In this document: piece by piece, positions 42,739 through 51,917 of the stretch
How the letters are laid out: every line of letters starts with the position of its first letter
How positions within the stretch are numbered: the first letter of the stretch is position 1
Assembly (NCBI RefSeq): GCF_000258425.1
Contig: NC_017461.1
Span: forward strand, 744,001-808,000
Length of the DNA: 64,000 nt
Reading direction: 5' to 3'
DNA from: Fervidicoccus fontis Kam940
GTDB taxonomy: Archaea > Thermoproteota > Thermoprotei_A > Sulfolobales > Fervidicoccaceae
The notes under the pieces: generated by a model
What the model saw: the letters and a program-made list of their open reading frames with translations, nothing else
The model's database searches: none
Told to the model about the DNA's origin: nothing
Program-made: the position numbers and the translations under genes

Positions 42739-42899
42739 GTGAACTACCCCGCCCTTACGGACGGGGCATCTCCATCTCGCGATGGAGATTTCCTGCTTCT
42801 TCCAGGAAACTTACTATACGCTCTCTCAGAAAAGGGTATGTATAGCAGAGTTCTCCCGTCCACAGGCTCTAAGGGCAGTCCCGACCCCGCACGAAGAAT
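42739..42899 (-). pseudogene. Broken TnpB C-terminus with IS605-type 3' end
   Basis: On the minus strand the reading GLPLEPVDGRTLLYIPFSE is followed, after a one-base frame change, by YSKFPGRSRKSPSRDGD and a stop. These are the familiar last residues of crenarchaeal IS605/IS1341-type TnpB proteins. The element then ends in the hairpin GATGCCCCGTCCGTAAGGGC with GGGGTAGTTCAC. Upstream of the fragment the TnpB body is gone. It is therefore a 3' remnant with a frameshift. The rest of 42697-43080 holds another similar end and AT-rich spacer. Confidence 0.65.
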
Positions 42900-42933
42900 A
42901 TTTTATTTTTTGATAACTATAAAAATTTTTATA

Positions 42934-42990
42934 AGGGGGCTATACATCCCCTCCCTCACGGAAGGGGACTTTCGCTTCTTTAACCCCCAA
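42934..42990 (-). repeat. Second TnpB-type 3' end next to the first
   Basis: The minus strand reads GVKEAKVPFREGGDV and a stop, with the hairpin CCCCTTCCGTGAGGGAGGGG. This is another form of the same TnpB terminal segment, lying 35 bp from the remnant at 42739-42899 and in the same direction. The two differ in sequence, so they are not a simple duplication. Confidence 0.5.
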
Positions 42991-43080
42991 AATTAAAGAG
43001 TATCCGCCTCCTAAAAGAGCAATAAATCTAAATTTTCCATATATTTTTATAAGAAGCTGTAGATTAAATAGTAGGTTTCT

Positions 43081-45006
43081 TTAGAACTGGGGCTTGTGCT
43101 TAAAGAAAGTTCTATACCAAACCTCAAGTAAGAAAACTCTCCAATAAAATCGAGAAAGCTCTCTGTCTATTTTTTCTTTTTCCACATTTTTTATAAGCCC
43201 TCTTACCGCATCAGCCTTTAGAAAGCCATCCTTTACAAGCTCTGAATTGGAAAGCACTTCAATAAAATTCTTTTTTAACAATATGAGCCACTCGTATTCT
43301 GGTGCTTGAAAGCCAAGCTTCTTCTTCGACCAAAGTATATCTTTAGGCACCAATCCTTCCATTGCCTTTCTATGAATCCATTTAGTATAACCGTTTCTGA
43401 TCTTCAAGTCTTCTGGCATAGATAATGTAAATTCTGCAAGTATATGGTTAATATAAGGAACTCTTATCTCTATACTGTGAGCCATACTATTTCTATCTTC
43501 TACTCTCAAAATTTCCGCAAGTCTCCCTCCAGTTAAGTCTTTATATAAAGCCTCATTCAGAATTGAGATGCTATCCCTACTATTATGCATTTTCAAATCT
43601 TTCCCGAGCAAGCTCATTCCTAAACTTTCTCTTTTTCCGATATAAACTTTTAACGCATATTTAGCCTTGTCAAATATATAGTATCTCAGTTTCCAGGTTT
43701 CTTTTATAGCGGATATGACACCCTTCTTCCTAAGCACTTCTTTTATATATAAAGGAATATATGCATGGTATCCTCCTAGAAGCTCATCTCCTCCCTGTCC
43801 ATTAAGCAGAACTTTCACATGTTTTGAAGCCTCTTTAGACAAAAACCAGTGCAGTATAGGGCTCAAGCCTTCTGGAGGCTCTTCTTCGAAATAAATTATC
43901 TTTTCGAGCTCTGATAGAAAATCTTGAGGCGAAACAGAGATCTCTATGAGGTTGTCCTTAAGTCCTAAGTATTCAGCAAACTTCTCAGCAATCGAGGACT
44001 CGTCTATTTTCACATTTTCTTTTATTTTCACGTTGAAGAGCTTTATGTTTTTGAGATCAAACCCTCGTTCCTTTACTACGCTCTTCTCGAGCATTTCCTT
44101 CGATATAGATACCAAGCTTGTAGAATCTATCCCTCCACTAACCTCAAATCCTAAGGGAACATCGCTCCTCAAATGAAGCGAAACGCTTTCGGCAAACTTT
44201 TCTTTCCATGCCTTTACATATTTTTCAACTTCATTATTCCCAGCATTTAACGTACTTTCGTATCTTGGATTCCAGTACTTCTCGATCTTTAATCCATCTT
44301 TGCTAAGGATGAAATACGATGCTGGAAGGATCTGCTTTATCCCGTCAAAGAACGTTTTCTCAGAAATTTTCCTCTCAAAAAGCAAATACTCAGCCATTCT
44401 TTCTTTATTTGGCTTAAGCTCAACTACAGGTAAGAATCCCTTAATTTCCGATGCAAAATAAAAATTTTCCTCATCGTTATAATAGAAAAGGGGTTTTATT
44501 CCAAACCTATCCCTTGCTCCATAAAGGGTGTTTTTCGCCTTATCATAAACCAAGACCGCGAACATTCCTATGAACTTTTTTAGTGCTTCATCGAAACCGT
44601 ACTCTGCAATAGCTTTTAAAGCAACTTCCGTATCGCTGTCCCCATAGAAATTGTAACCTTTATCTTCAAGCTCTCTTCTTATCTCTCTATAGTTGTATAT
44701 TTCTCCATTCAATACCAAAGCAAAATTTTCGAAAAATAAAGGCTGATGTCCCTTTTCGCTAACATCGATAATAGAAAGTCTCCTATTTGCGAGCGCAACC
44801 TTAGCTTTTCCTTTTATGCTTTCAATTGCATCAAACTTTCCAAATAGGGGTGAATCTTTACCAACTGCATGTATGCTTTGTAGATTCTCGGTTAGAATAA
44901 AATAGCCTTCATCATCAGGGCCTCTATGTTTAATCATGTCATTCATTTTCTTGATGATATCTACGTCTATTCCATCTCTACTATATATCCCAATAATTCC
45001 ACACAT
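43081..45006 (-). CDS. asnB: Glutamine-hydrolysing asparagine synthetase
   Basis: The 641-residue product is an AsnB-type enzyme. Cys2 is the glutaminase nucleophile (MCGIIGIYS), and ALANRRLSIIDVSEKGHQP and VLNGEIYNYREIR complete that domain. The C-terminal synthetase domain has the pyrophosphate loop SGGIDSTS near residue 290 and LNGQGGDELLGGYHAY near 400. It makes asparagine from aspartate, glutamine and ATP, although such families also include amidating enzymes for other substrates. Length fits AsnB. AspRS lies 3.4 kb away. It is a single gene with AT-rich flanks. Confidence 0.9.
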   Translation of the reverse strand: MCGIIGIYSRDGIDVDIIKKMNDMIKHRGPDDEGYFILTENLQSIHAVGKDSPLFGKFDAIESIKGKAKVALANRRLSIIDVSEKGHQPLFFENFALVLNGEIYNYREIRRELEDKGYNFYGDSDTEVALKAIAEYGFDEALKKFIGMFAVLVYDKAKNTLYGARDRFGIKPLFYYNDEENFYFASEIKGFLPVVELKPNKERMAEYLLFERKISEKTFFDGIKQILPASYFILSKDGLKIEKYWNPRYESTLNAGNNEVEKYVKAWKEKFAESVSLHLRSDVPLGFEVSGGIDSTSLVSISKEMLEKSVVKERGFDLKNIKLFNVKIKENVKIDESSIAEKFAEYLGLKDNLIEISVSPQDFLSELEKIIYFEEEPPEGLSPILHWFLSKEASKHVKVLLNGQGGDELLGGYHAYIPLYIKEVLRKKGVISAIKETWKLRYYIFDKAKYALKVYIGKRESLGMSLLGKDLKMHNSRDSISILNEALYKDLTGGRLAEILRVEDRNSMAHSIEIRVPYINHILAEFTLSMPEDLKIRNGYTKWIHRKAMEGLVPKDILWSKKKLGFQAPEYEWLILLKKNFIEVLSNSELVKDGFLKADAVRGLIKNVEKEKIDRELSRFYWRVFLLEVWYRTFFKHKPQF

Positions 45007-45431
45007 AACATTTTTTCCCTTTTGGTAAAATTAATTCGAACGATGCAGAAAAATCTGTATAGATTAATATATCTTACTTTATTTTAAAAAAGACATGTTA
45101 TATAAATTTTTAGAATGAAAACTGAATGAAATGCTTTTTGTGAGCCACGAATCTTTTTTAGCTTAAACATATCCACCTATTCCTGCATATTAAATTGCTC
45201 AGAGAAATACAATCCAACCCCTTAGTTGACTTAACCCTAAAACAAATCATAGAATAAAGCTTAGCCCGATTCTGAATACATATAGTCTCATTATTGACAA
45301 AATTCTGACGTCCTCCCGCCTTAAAAGGCGAGGCTTTCAGTTTGTAGAAATTAAAATAAAAAGTTTTGAGACACATTGTTTATTGTAGAATAAAAAATAA
45401 TAATCTGAAATTCTTAAACTTCAAGATGAGA
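45007..45431. other. Intergenic interval with a TnpB-type end and the tRNA-Thr promoter
   Basis: This interval of 425 bp holds no convincing gene. A 72-codon minus-strand frame (45158-45376) reads through the TnpB-type hairpin and has no family match or ribosome site. AATAAAAAATAATAA at about 45391-45405 is a TATA-like promoter placed about 28 bp before the tRNA-Thr. The remainder is AT-rich with no structure that I can see. Confidence 0.5.
45304..45340 (-). repeat. Solitary IS605/TnpB-type 3'-end hairpin
   Basis: The minus strand reads AAAGCCTCGCCTTTTAAGGC followed by GGGAGGACGTCAGA. The perfect GCCTCGCCTT/AAGGCGGG-like stem and GTCAGA end match the copy at 62490-62523. Such hairpins close IS605/IS1341 elements and form the scaffold end of TnpB guide RNAs. 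No tnpB gene is attached. Confidence 0.55.
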
Positions 45432-45506
<75 letters not shown>

Positions 45507-45613
45507 TAAAATTTCATGAATAAATTAAAATTTATCATTTATTTATTATCTGAAAAATAAATAATCCACGATTAATTTAGAGATCTTTTATTCCATTAAA
45601 AGAGGTGTGTTTT

Positions 45614-46768
45614 TTGAAAATAGACAAAAAAATTCGAGTATTTCTGATTCTAAGCTTTGTTTCGTTGTTTGCTGATATGACTTATGAAGGTGCTAGATCT
45701 GTTGGAGGAGCATATTTAGAAGTTCTTAAAGCCCCCTTAATTTTTGCAGGAATGCTAAGTATAGGCGAATTATTAGCATACTTATTTAGAGCATTTTCAG
45801 GGATCCTCGTAACAAAATACAGAAGTAGCTCATTTCTTTGGTTTTTAACAATAACTGGTTACGTAACAAATTTAGCAGTAATTCCTCTTCTTGCCATTAG
45901 TGGCAATTGGATAATTGCTTTTATATTGTATATGCTTGAAAGAATAGGAAAGGGATTGAGAGGCCCGTCAAGAGATATAATTCTTTCAGAACTAATAAAG
46001 GGCTTAGGCTCTGGAAAAGGGTTCGGAATACATGAATTTCTAGACCAGCTTGGAGCTGTTTCAGGACCATTAATAGTTGCATATTATTTAGCTGGTCATG
46101 GTGGATTCTATTATGCATATTTATTCTTAGCTATTCCTGCAACAATTGCAATAGCATTAGTATTTTCTGCAATGATTCAGTATCCAAAAATAGAATCTGT
46201 TCACACTGATAAAAGAATAAGCTTTAGAGTCCCAAGAGGAACATTTAGATTCTTCCTTGTTAGCATATTTCTGATATCAGTATCATTTACTCAATGGGGC
46301 ATTATTTCTTACAGAATTACATTGGAGGGAATCGGGGCTCAATACGCTGCAATTCTCTACGTATTAGCTATGGCAGCTGACGCAGCTGTAGCGATTCCGC
46401 TTGGAATGCTTTTTGATAAATATGGAGTGAAAACTATTTATCCTATCCCAATAATTAGCATATTCTCCAATATATTGCTTTTATTTGAGAATTCCCTTTT
46501 CCTCTTATTTTTAGGTTCTATACTGTGGGGAACAGTTACTGGCTATTATGAATCAGTGTTCAGAGCTGCAGTTGCTGAACTAGCTAAAGAAGATGTTGCT
46601 GGAGGCTTTGGAGTATATTCGCTTGTCCAGGGAATAGCAATGGGTATTGGAGGTATTATTATAGCTGTTTTCTATATAGTCAGCAAAAGTGCACTCATTG
46701 ACTATATAATAGCATTAAATTTAATAGCGATGTTATTTTTTGCCTTATCGACAAAGCGTTCAATCTAA
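45614..46768 (+). CDS. Major facilitator superfamily transporter
   Basis: The 384-residue product has about 12 hydrophobic segments and MFS features: the opening FVSLFADMTYEGARSVGGAYL, and a loop 2-3 like GKGLRGPSRDIILSEL, where charged residues face the cytoplasm. Similar archaeal proteins are annotated as drug or sugar-type permeases, but the substrate here is not evident. The TTG at 45614 lies 6 nt after GAGGTG and is preferred over the GTG at 45605. It converges with the kinase-like gene, 6 bp apart. Confidence 0.82.
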   Translation: MKIDKKIRVFLILSFVSLFADMTYEGARSVGGAYLEVLKAPLIFAGMLSIGELLAYLFRAFSGILVTKYRSSSFLWFLTITGYVTNLAVIPLLAISGNWIIAFILYMLERIGKGLRGPSRDIILSELIKGLGSGKGFGIHEFLDQLGAVSGPLIVAYYLAGHGGFYYAYLFLAIPATIAIALVFSAMIQYPKIESVHTDKRISFRVPRGTFRFFLVSIFLISVSFTQWGIISYRITLEGIGAQYAAILYVLAMAADAAVAIPLGMLFDKYGVKTIYPIPIISIFSNILLLFENSLFLLFLGSILWGTVTGYYESVFRAAVAELAKEDVAGGFGVYSLVQGIAMGIGGIIIAVFYIVSKSALIDYIIALNLIAMLFFALSTKRSI

Positions 46769-46774
46769 ACTTAA

Positions 46775-47482
46775 TCAAGACAATGCTTTTTTAATAGACG
46801 TAAGCAAAGAAGGCGGAATTAAAACTATTACTGGAAAAATATTCTTTATCTCTTCCCAACCTACGTCTTCATTAGAGCTTAAATACCCCCTATATATAGC
46901 ATCTATAAGCTCAAAATATCTCTCCGGTTCAATTAATGGATCGTCCCAAAACTCGAACAGAAAAAGTAAAGCCAAGTCCCAGGCCTTGGTCTCCTTCTTT
47001 TTGCATTCGTGAGTAGATTGCTCAGCATCGATTATTGCCATGTCTTCATTTAAAATTAGAAAGTTTTGCGGTCTAGTGTCACCAAGGCAAAAATCCTTAT
47101 TGTGAATATTTCCAAGAGCTACTCCAACTCTATAAAGGTCTTCTTGGCTCTTTAGATTTGGGACTCTACCATCAATGTACTCTCTCTTTATGTAATATTT
47201 CTCAAAATTCTTTTCAATAATCTTAGGAACTAAAACTTCTCCTGAATAACTCTCAAAAAAATTTACTTCTCTTTTCATCCTTTCTAAAGGATCTACAGTA
47301 AATTGATAGAAAAACCATACTATAGGAATATTTAAAAGGAACCATTTGATAAGTCCGTTTGGCTTTATATAATTTTTTACAACTATTTTTTTGCCGTTTT
47401 CCTCACGAACTTCTGACTGTTCAAAAAAAGAAGCTAATTGCCAGAGAAAACTTATCCTGATATTCCTATTCTTCATGCTCAT
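46775..47482 (-). CDS. Protein-kinase-fold (LPS-kinase/Bud32-like) protein
   Basis: The 235-residue product has a small kinase-fold core. KKIVVKNYIK could hold the ATP lysine; the catalytic loop is FCLGDTRPQNFLI (Asp and Asn present, with Leu in place of the common His); and AIIDAEQS is the metal loop. It resembles lipopolysaccharide-kinase and RIO/Bud32-like groups. A hydrophobic stretch (about residues 50-66, LLNIPIVWFFYQF) could contact the membrane. The substrate is unknown. ATG 47482 follows GTGA; GTG 47491 is an alternative. Confidence 0.65.
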   Translation of the reverse strand: MSMKNRNIRISFLWQLASFFEQSEVREENGKKIVVKNYIKPNGLIKWFLLNIPIVWFFYQFTVDPLERMKREVNFFESYSGEVLVPKIIEKNFEKYYIKREYIDGRVPNLKSQEDLYRVGVALGNIHNKDFCLGDTRPQNFLILNEDMAIIDAEQSTHECKKKETKAWDLALLFLFEFWDDPLIEPERYFELIDAIYRGYLSSNEDVGWEEIKNIFPVIVLIPPSLLTSIKKALS

Positions 47483-47502
47483 AAAATTCACAGCTTAAAT
47501 GT

Positions 47503-48249
47503 TTACATATGTGTTGATGGTTGTTCCTCTTTTTCTTCTGCTACTTCTTGGAACCCCTTTTCCATTGCCTTTTTAATTTTCTCATCTATATCTTTAGCCT
47601 TGGAAGTCAGGTCTTCTAGATCAATTTCAAATTTTAAATAAGATGAAAGGACTCTTAATATTTCACCGACTGCCATATAATCAACAACATTGCTTGCCAC
47701 ATAGACTTCACTCGTTTCTCCGAGCAGAACAGCTCCCTCAATACCGTACATTTCTGCCAGTGCCGGAATTAATCCGTTTAGCCCCGAGATACCGCCGTTC
47801 ATTGGCACACAACCAACTTTTGACAGTTCATCGATAAATTCTTTATTTGTCGCCGCAACAAAAACTTTCCTTCCGTTTTTTATTTCAGGAGAAACATATG
47901 CAGCTGCAGAAATGATTTTAGAAAAACCTAGGTCTACAAGCTTTTTGCTGAGATCAAATGCTAATGCTGTTTGAGCCTCTTCGCCTTGAGGCTGAAAACT
48001 AGCTGTTAGAACTGCAATTTGCAGTGATGATGATGAGTATAATTTTATGGACAATGGCTGTATGATTCCATCCATTACTATTACTGAGCTTGGAGATTGA
48101 ACAGGAAAGAATTCCACGTATTCTTCGAGCTTCATTTTTGATATGAGAAAATCTGCGGTAGCCTTTCCAACTAAGGCCATACCCGGAAAACCAACTATTA
48201 GTGTTTTTCCTCTAAGGTTTTTTGTATCATTTTTTTCTATCACTATCAA
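47503..48249 (-). CDS. PAC2-family protein (proteasome-assembly-chaperone-like)
   Basis: The 248-residue product is a PAC2-fold protein: KTLIVGFPGMALVGKATADFLI near the start, PLSIKLYSSSSLQIAVLTASFQP, and GGISGLNGLIPALAEMYGIEGAVLLGET. Archaeal PbaA/PbaB, in the same family, help assemble 20S proteasomes. The C-terminal tail is rich in Glu and Lys. A TTG at 48249 follows GAGAGTG by 6 nt; upstream frames add an unconserved hydrophobic stretch. PAN lies 11 kb away, and no core subunit is in the window. Confidence 0.82.
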   Translation of the reverse strand: MIVIEKNDTKNLRGKTLIVGFPGMALVGKATADFLISKMKLEEYVEFFPVQSPSSVIVMDGIIQPLSIKLYSSSSLQIAVLTASFQPQGEEAQTALAFDLSKKLVDLGFSKIISAAAYVSPEIKNGRKVFVAATNKEFIDELSKVGCVPMNGGISGLNGLIPALAEMYGIEGAVLLGETSEVYVASNVVDYMAVGEILRVLSSYLKFEIDLEDLTSKAKDIDEKIKKAMEKGFQEVAEEKEEQPSTHM

Positions 48250-48381
48250 AATTAACACTCTCAATAATTTTTTAGAAAACAAGAGATGATTAAGGTTTTC
48301 TTTTTAATCAAATAGCTTATTAATCTTATTATTTTTTATTTTTATAAATAGTGGTAATTTCTTCTGAGGAGAGTTTTTAAT

Positions 48382-49707
48382 ATGAGTTCATCTCTGAAAG
48401 AAAGGATAAGAATAGCCGATGTCTTTTCGAAGAATAACGGAGAAAAAGTGCTTATTGCTGGATGGATAGAAGCAGTAAGAATCATCGGAGGAGTAATTTT
48501 TATTGTACTAAGAGACAGAAGCGGAAAAGTGCAAGCAGTAATAAAGAAAAATATAGATGAAAAACTTTTTAATGAGGCATCTGAACTGGGTTCTGAAGAT
48601 GTTGTAGCAATAAAAGGAGAGGTTAAAGAAGCAAAAACATCTTTAGGAGATAGAGAGATAGTTGTGGAGAAACTATACACAATATCGAGGGCAACTAAGC
48701 CTGTGCCTATAGTTCCTGAAGATTGGGAAAAGACAAATATAAATGTCAGACTTGACTGGAGATTTTTGGATTTAAGGGCTACAAGAAATAGGCTAATATT
48801 TGTGGTAACAGATGAGGCAGTCAACGCATTAAGAGAATTTTACAGAAGCAATGGATTTATTGAGGTTTTTACTCCAAAAATCGTTTCTGAAGCTACAGAA
48901 GGAGGTGCTGAGGTTTTTCCTGTTATCTACTTTGATAAACCGGCTTTTCTTGCTCAGAGCCCGCAACTTTATAAACAAATGATGATGGCAGCAGGCTTTG
49001 AAAGAGTGTTTGAAGTTGGTCCAGCATATAGAGCTGAAAAGCATCATACGAATAGGCATTTAACAGAATATGAATCAGTAGATATAGAAATGAGCTTTAT
49101 TGATAGCCATGAAGATGTTATGAAGATGGTTGAAAATGCTGTAATTTATTCCATAAAAAAAGTCAATGAAAAATACGGAAGTTATATTAAGCAGTACTTC
49201 CCAAGAATTCCAGAAATTCCAAGCAATGTTCCAAGAATAACACTTAGGGAAGCCCATAAGTTGCTGGAAAACAAAGGTTTTAAGCAACCTGATCCGAATG
49301 ATCTTGATACTGAAGGAGAAAGGCTCCTAGGAGAAATTATGGAGAAGGAATATGGTTCACAGTTATTCTTTGTAACTGAATATTCATGGCTATATAGACC
49401 ATTTTACACAATGAAAAAACCGGAAGAACCAAGCTTAACGAGAAGCTTTGACTTGATATATAGAGGTACGGAGATAGTTAGTGGGAGCCAGAGAGAGCAT
49501 AGGGCAGACGTGTTGGAGAACCAGATAAAGGAAAAGGGACTAAATGTAAAGAACTTTGAGTTCTTTATAAAGTTCTTCAGATACGGAATGCCGCCTCATG
49601 GAGGTGCAGGACTAGGGTTGGAAAGGCTGGTTCAAATGATGCTTGGGCTTAAAAACATAAGAGAAGTAAGGTTGCTCCCGAGAGATCCGGAAAGGTTGTC
49701 ACCATAG
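48382..49707 (+). CDS. aspS: Aspartyl-tRNA synthetase
   Basis: The 441-residue product is an archaeal/eukaryotic-type AspRS: an N-terminal OB anticodon-binding domain (VLIAGWIEAVRIIGGVIFIVLRDRSGKVQ) followed by the class II core. Motif 2 is FEVGPAYRAEKHHTNRHLTEYESVD, and motif 3 is PPHGGAGLGLERLVQMML. Many archaeal enzymes of this type also charge tRNA-Asn, and discrimination cannot be decided by eye. GAGGAGAG precedes the ATG. It converges with the DUF4443-like gene, with a 2-bp gap. Confidence 0.95.
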   Translation: MSSSLKERIRIADVFSKNNGEKVLIAGWIEAVRIIGGVIFIVLRDRSGKVQAVIKKNIDEKLFNEASELGSEDVVAIKGEVKEAKTSLGDREIVVEKLYTISRATKPVPIVPEDWEKTNINVRLDWRFLDLRATRNRLIFVVTDEAVNALREFYRSNGFIEVFTPKIVSEATEGGAEVFPVIYFDKPAFLAQSPQLYKQMMMAAGFERVFEVGPAYRAEKHHTNRHLTEYESVDIEMSFIDSHEDVMKMVENAVIYSIKKVNEKYGSYIKQYFPRIPEIPSNVPRITLREAHKLLENKGFKQPDPNDLDTEGERLLGEIMEKEYGSQLFFVTEYSWLYRPFYTMKKPEEPSLTRSFDLIYRGTEIVSGSQREHRADVLENQIKEKGLNVKNFEFFIKFFRYGMPPHGGAGLGLERLVQMMLGLKNIREVRLLPRDPERLSP

Positions 49708-49709
49708 CT

Positions 49710-50354
49710 TCAAATCAAAGAGAGCTCACACGCTGTTTTTAAAATTCCATAAACTACGGACATTTCTCTTTCTTTGTAATTCATGCCTATTATTATATAT
49801 AACCCATTTTCAAGCTTCTGTAACTCCTTTTTGATTTCTTTTTCTATTTCATTTCTGATAGAAAGGTCTTCGATTCCTGGAATATTTGTTTCCATATTGC
49901 AGTACTGCAATATAATAGAACCTTCGGCTCCCCATCTGATCGCAGAATCTCTCAACATAACTGTTTCCTTTAAAGATATTCTTCTTTTGCATGATTGAGC
50001 AATAAAAATAATTATAATTCTTTCCCATGCATTCATTCCACGAAGAAGAAAAGCCTCCCTAATGCGTATAGATTTAAGAACGCTTAATAAGTTTTCTTCT
50101 AGTGATTTAATTTTACCTGTTTGCAATATATATGCTTTGTCTTTTAAGCACTTTAATGCTCTTCTTACATAATACTCACTAAATCCAAAAACAGTTGATA
50201 TTTGAGACCTCCCTATGCTCTTGTTAATAGATAACAGGTAAAGTATGAAAAAAATAAGATCTGGAGGGACTTGGCATTCATTTTTAGAAATTTCATCTAT
50301 AGTGTTAATAAGAGAACATATATCATGTATCTCGCTAGAACCAGAGCTGTTCAT
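49710..50354 (-). CDS. HTH protein, DUF4443-like
   Basis: The 214-residue product has an N-terminal winged helix (about residues 30-95, with SIGRSQISTVFGFSEYYVRRALKCLKDKAYI) and a C-terminal domain in which LRDSAIRWGAEGSIILQYC resembles the DUF4443 core. It is probably an archaeal transcription regulator with a sensory domain; targets are unknown. ATG follows GGAGG by 8 nt. The first 20 bp overlap the end of the small gene upstream, so the two are one unit. Confidence 0.65.
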   Translation of the reverse strand: MNSSGSSEIHDICSLINTIDEISKNECQVPPDLIFFILYLLSINKSIGRSQISTVFGFSEYYVRRALKCLKDKAYILQTGKIKSLEENLLSVLKSIRIREAFLLRGMNAWERIIIIFIAQSCKRRISLKETVMLRDSAIRWGAEGSIILQYCNMETNIPGIEDLSIRNEIEKEIKKELQKLENGLYIIIGMNYKEREMSVVYGILKTACELSLI

Positions 50355-50574
50355 TTACATATCCTCCGTTTTCTATAATCAAAAGAGCAATATCATGAGA
50401 GGTTATTTCCTTACTTGAAAGGATCTTTTTCTTCAGAACTTCCTCTTTAGGTTCGGCTTTTATTCCATATTCTTCATATAGCCATTCGGAAATTTCCTCT
50501 AGCGAATCTTTCTTTATGGAAAAGAGATCTCTTAAAAGGATCTCTTTAATTTCCCTATCTTTTTCGCTTTTCAA
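50335..50574 (-). CDS. Small acidic/basic helical protein of unknown function
   Basis: No family is recognised in this 79-residue product. It is predicted almost wholly helical and charged (MKSEKDREIKEILLRDLFSI, then a second region with WLYEEYGIKAEP). The TTG at 50574 is 6 nt after AAGGTG; GTG 50583 is an alternative. Its 3' end overlaps the DUF4443-like regulator by 20 bp, which suggests co-translation and a possible partner role. Confidence 0.6.
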   Translation of the reverse strand: MKSEKDREIKEILLRDLFSIKKDSLEEISEWLYEEYGIKAEPKEEVLKKKILSSKEITSHDIALLIIENGGYVNEQLWF

Positions 50575-50663
50575 ACTGTGCACCTTTCTTTATATTTAAC
50601 CAATTAGATTTTTTATCGTTTAATTAAATATAATTATTTATAGATTTTGCTGGATTGATCAGA

Positions 50664-51917
50664 ATGGAAAAACATCCTTCACAAAAGATTATTGGCGAAA
50701 TTTCAAAAGAGCTAGAGGGAAAGAAAATCGTTTTAGGAGTAACGTCGAGTGTTTCTGCTTATAAATCAATAGATCTTGCAAGAACCTTGATGAAAAATGG
50801 GGCTGAAGTAACTGTAGTTATGAGCAGTGAAGCAACCAGATTTATTTCTCCATTAATGTTTGAATGGGCAACCGGCAACAAAGTATACTATGAGAAATTT
50901 GGAGGAGAGACTGGACATATATCTCTTTCAGAAGAGTACGATGCAATGGTCATCGCACCTGCAACGGCCAATACTATAACAAAGCTCTCTTTTGGGATCG
51001 CGGATTCAGCTGTAACATTAGCCGCCTTATCATTTTTAGGAGCCAAGAAACCTGTGATGGTTGTTCCAGCTATGCACATACAGTTATATAGAGCGCCTCA
51101 GGTCCAACAGGCTATAAACAAGCTTAAGGAGTATGGGGTTAGTTTACACGAGCCAATTTTGGAGAGAGATAAAGCAAAATTTCCCGATTTAAATGAACTC
51201 GAGTGGCATATTGAATCTTTCCTTCTTAGAGGAAACGACATGAATGGAATAAAATTTTTGGTCACAGCAGGACCAACAAGAGAGTTTATTGATACAGTAA
51301 GATTCATTAGTAATCCAAGCTCTGGGAAGATGGGAATAGCTATAGCCAGTGAGGCATTATACAGAGGAGGCAAGGTGTCTTTTATACACGGTCCTCTTTC
51401 TGTAGAAAAGATCCCCTCTTTCCATTCAACGATTTCTGTAATCAGCACAGATGAAATGCTGAACAGCGTAATTAGTGAAATGAAAATGTTTGATCCAGAC
51501 GTAATAATTATGTCTGCCGCACCGTCAGATTTCAAACCAATTCAAACACAAACGAAAAAAATCAGTAGCGATAAACCTCTGACTCTTTCGCTTGAGCCTA
51601 CACCCAAAATACTGAAAGAAATAGTGAGTAGGAAAAAAGAGAGTAGTGTTGTTATTTCATTTGCTGCAGATACCGTTGATAGCGATGAAGAGCTCATCAA
51701 AAAAGCAACCGAAAAGATAGAAAAGTATAGAGTTGATGCAGTTGTTGCAAATAATGTTAGCAGAAAAGACATAGGTTTTTCGTCTGATTTTAATGAAGTT
51801 ATAATCGTCAAAAATGATGGCGAAATAGAAAAAATTCCAAGATCAGAAAAGAAAATAGTTGCGAGAAAGCTAATAGATGTTGTTGGTGAAATTATTGAGA
51901 AGAAACGGAGAAGATAG
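50664..51917 (+). CDS. coaBC: Bifunctional phosphopantothenate-cysteine ligase / decarboxylase (CoaBC)
   Basis: The 417-residue product has an N-terminal flavoprotein decarboxylase (GVTSSVSAYKSIDLARTLMKNGAEVTVVMS, PAMHIQLY) and a C-terminal ligase (VTAGPTREFIDTVRFISNPSSGKMG, with ADTVDSDEEL). The two steps convert phosphopantothenate to 4'-phosphopantetheine on the way to coenzyme A. It overlaps the pantoate kinase gene and faces phosphopantothenate synthetase, so three CoA enzymes are clustered. The ATG at 50664 is preferred to the TTG at 50655. Confidence 0.93.
   Translation: MEKHPSQKIIGEISKELEGKKIVLGVTSSVSAYKSIDLARTLMKNGAEVTVVMSSEATRFISPLMFEWATGNKVYYEKFGGETGHISLSEEYDAMVIAPATANTITKLSFGIADSAVTLAALSFLGAKKPVMVVPAMHIQLYRAPQVQQAINKLKEYGVSLHEPILERDKAKFPDLNELEWHIESFLLRGNDMNGIKFLVTAGPTREFIDTVRFISNPSSGKMGIAIASEALYRGGKVSFIHGPLSVEKIPSFHSTISVISTDEMLNSVISEMKMFDPDVIIMSAAPSDFKPIQTQTKKISSDKPLTLSLEPTPKILKEIVSRKKESSVVISFAADTVDSDEELIKKATEKIEKYRVDAVVANNVSRKDIGFSSDFNEVIIVKNDGEIEKIPRSEKKIVARKLIDVVGEIIEKKRRR

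Noticed and set aside
45158-45376. 72-codon minus-strand open frame
   Set aside because: It reads through the TnpB-type hairpin (KLKASPFKAGGRQ segment) and has no ribosome site or conserved remainder. I treat it as a mobile-element scar.
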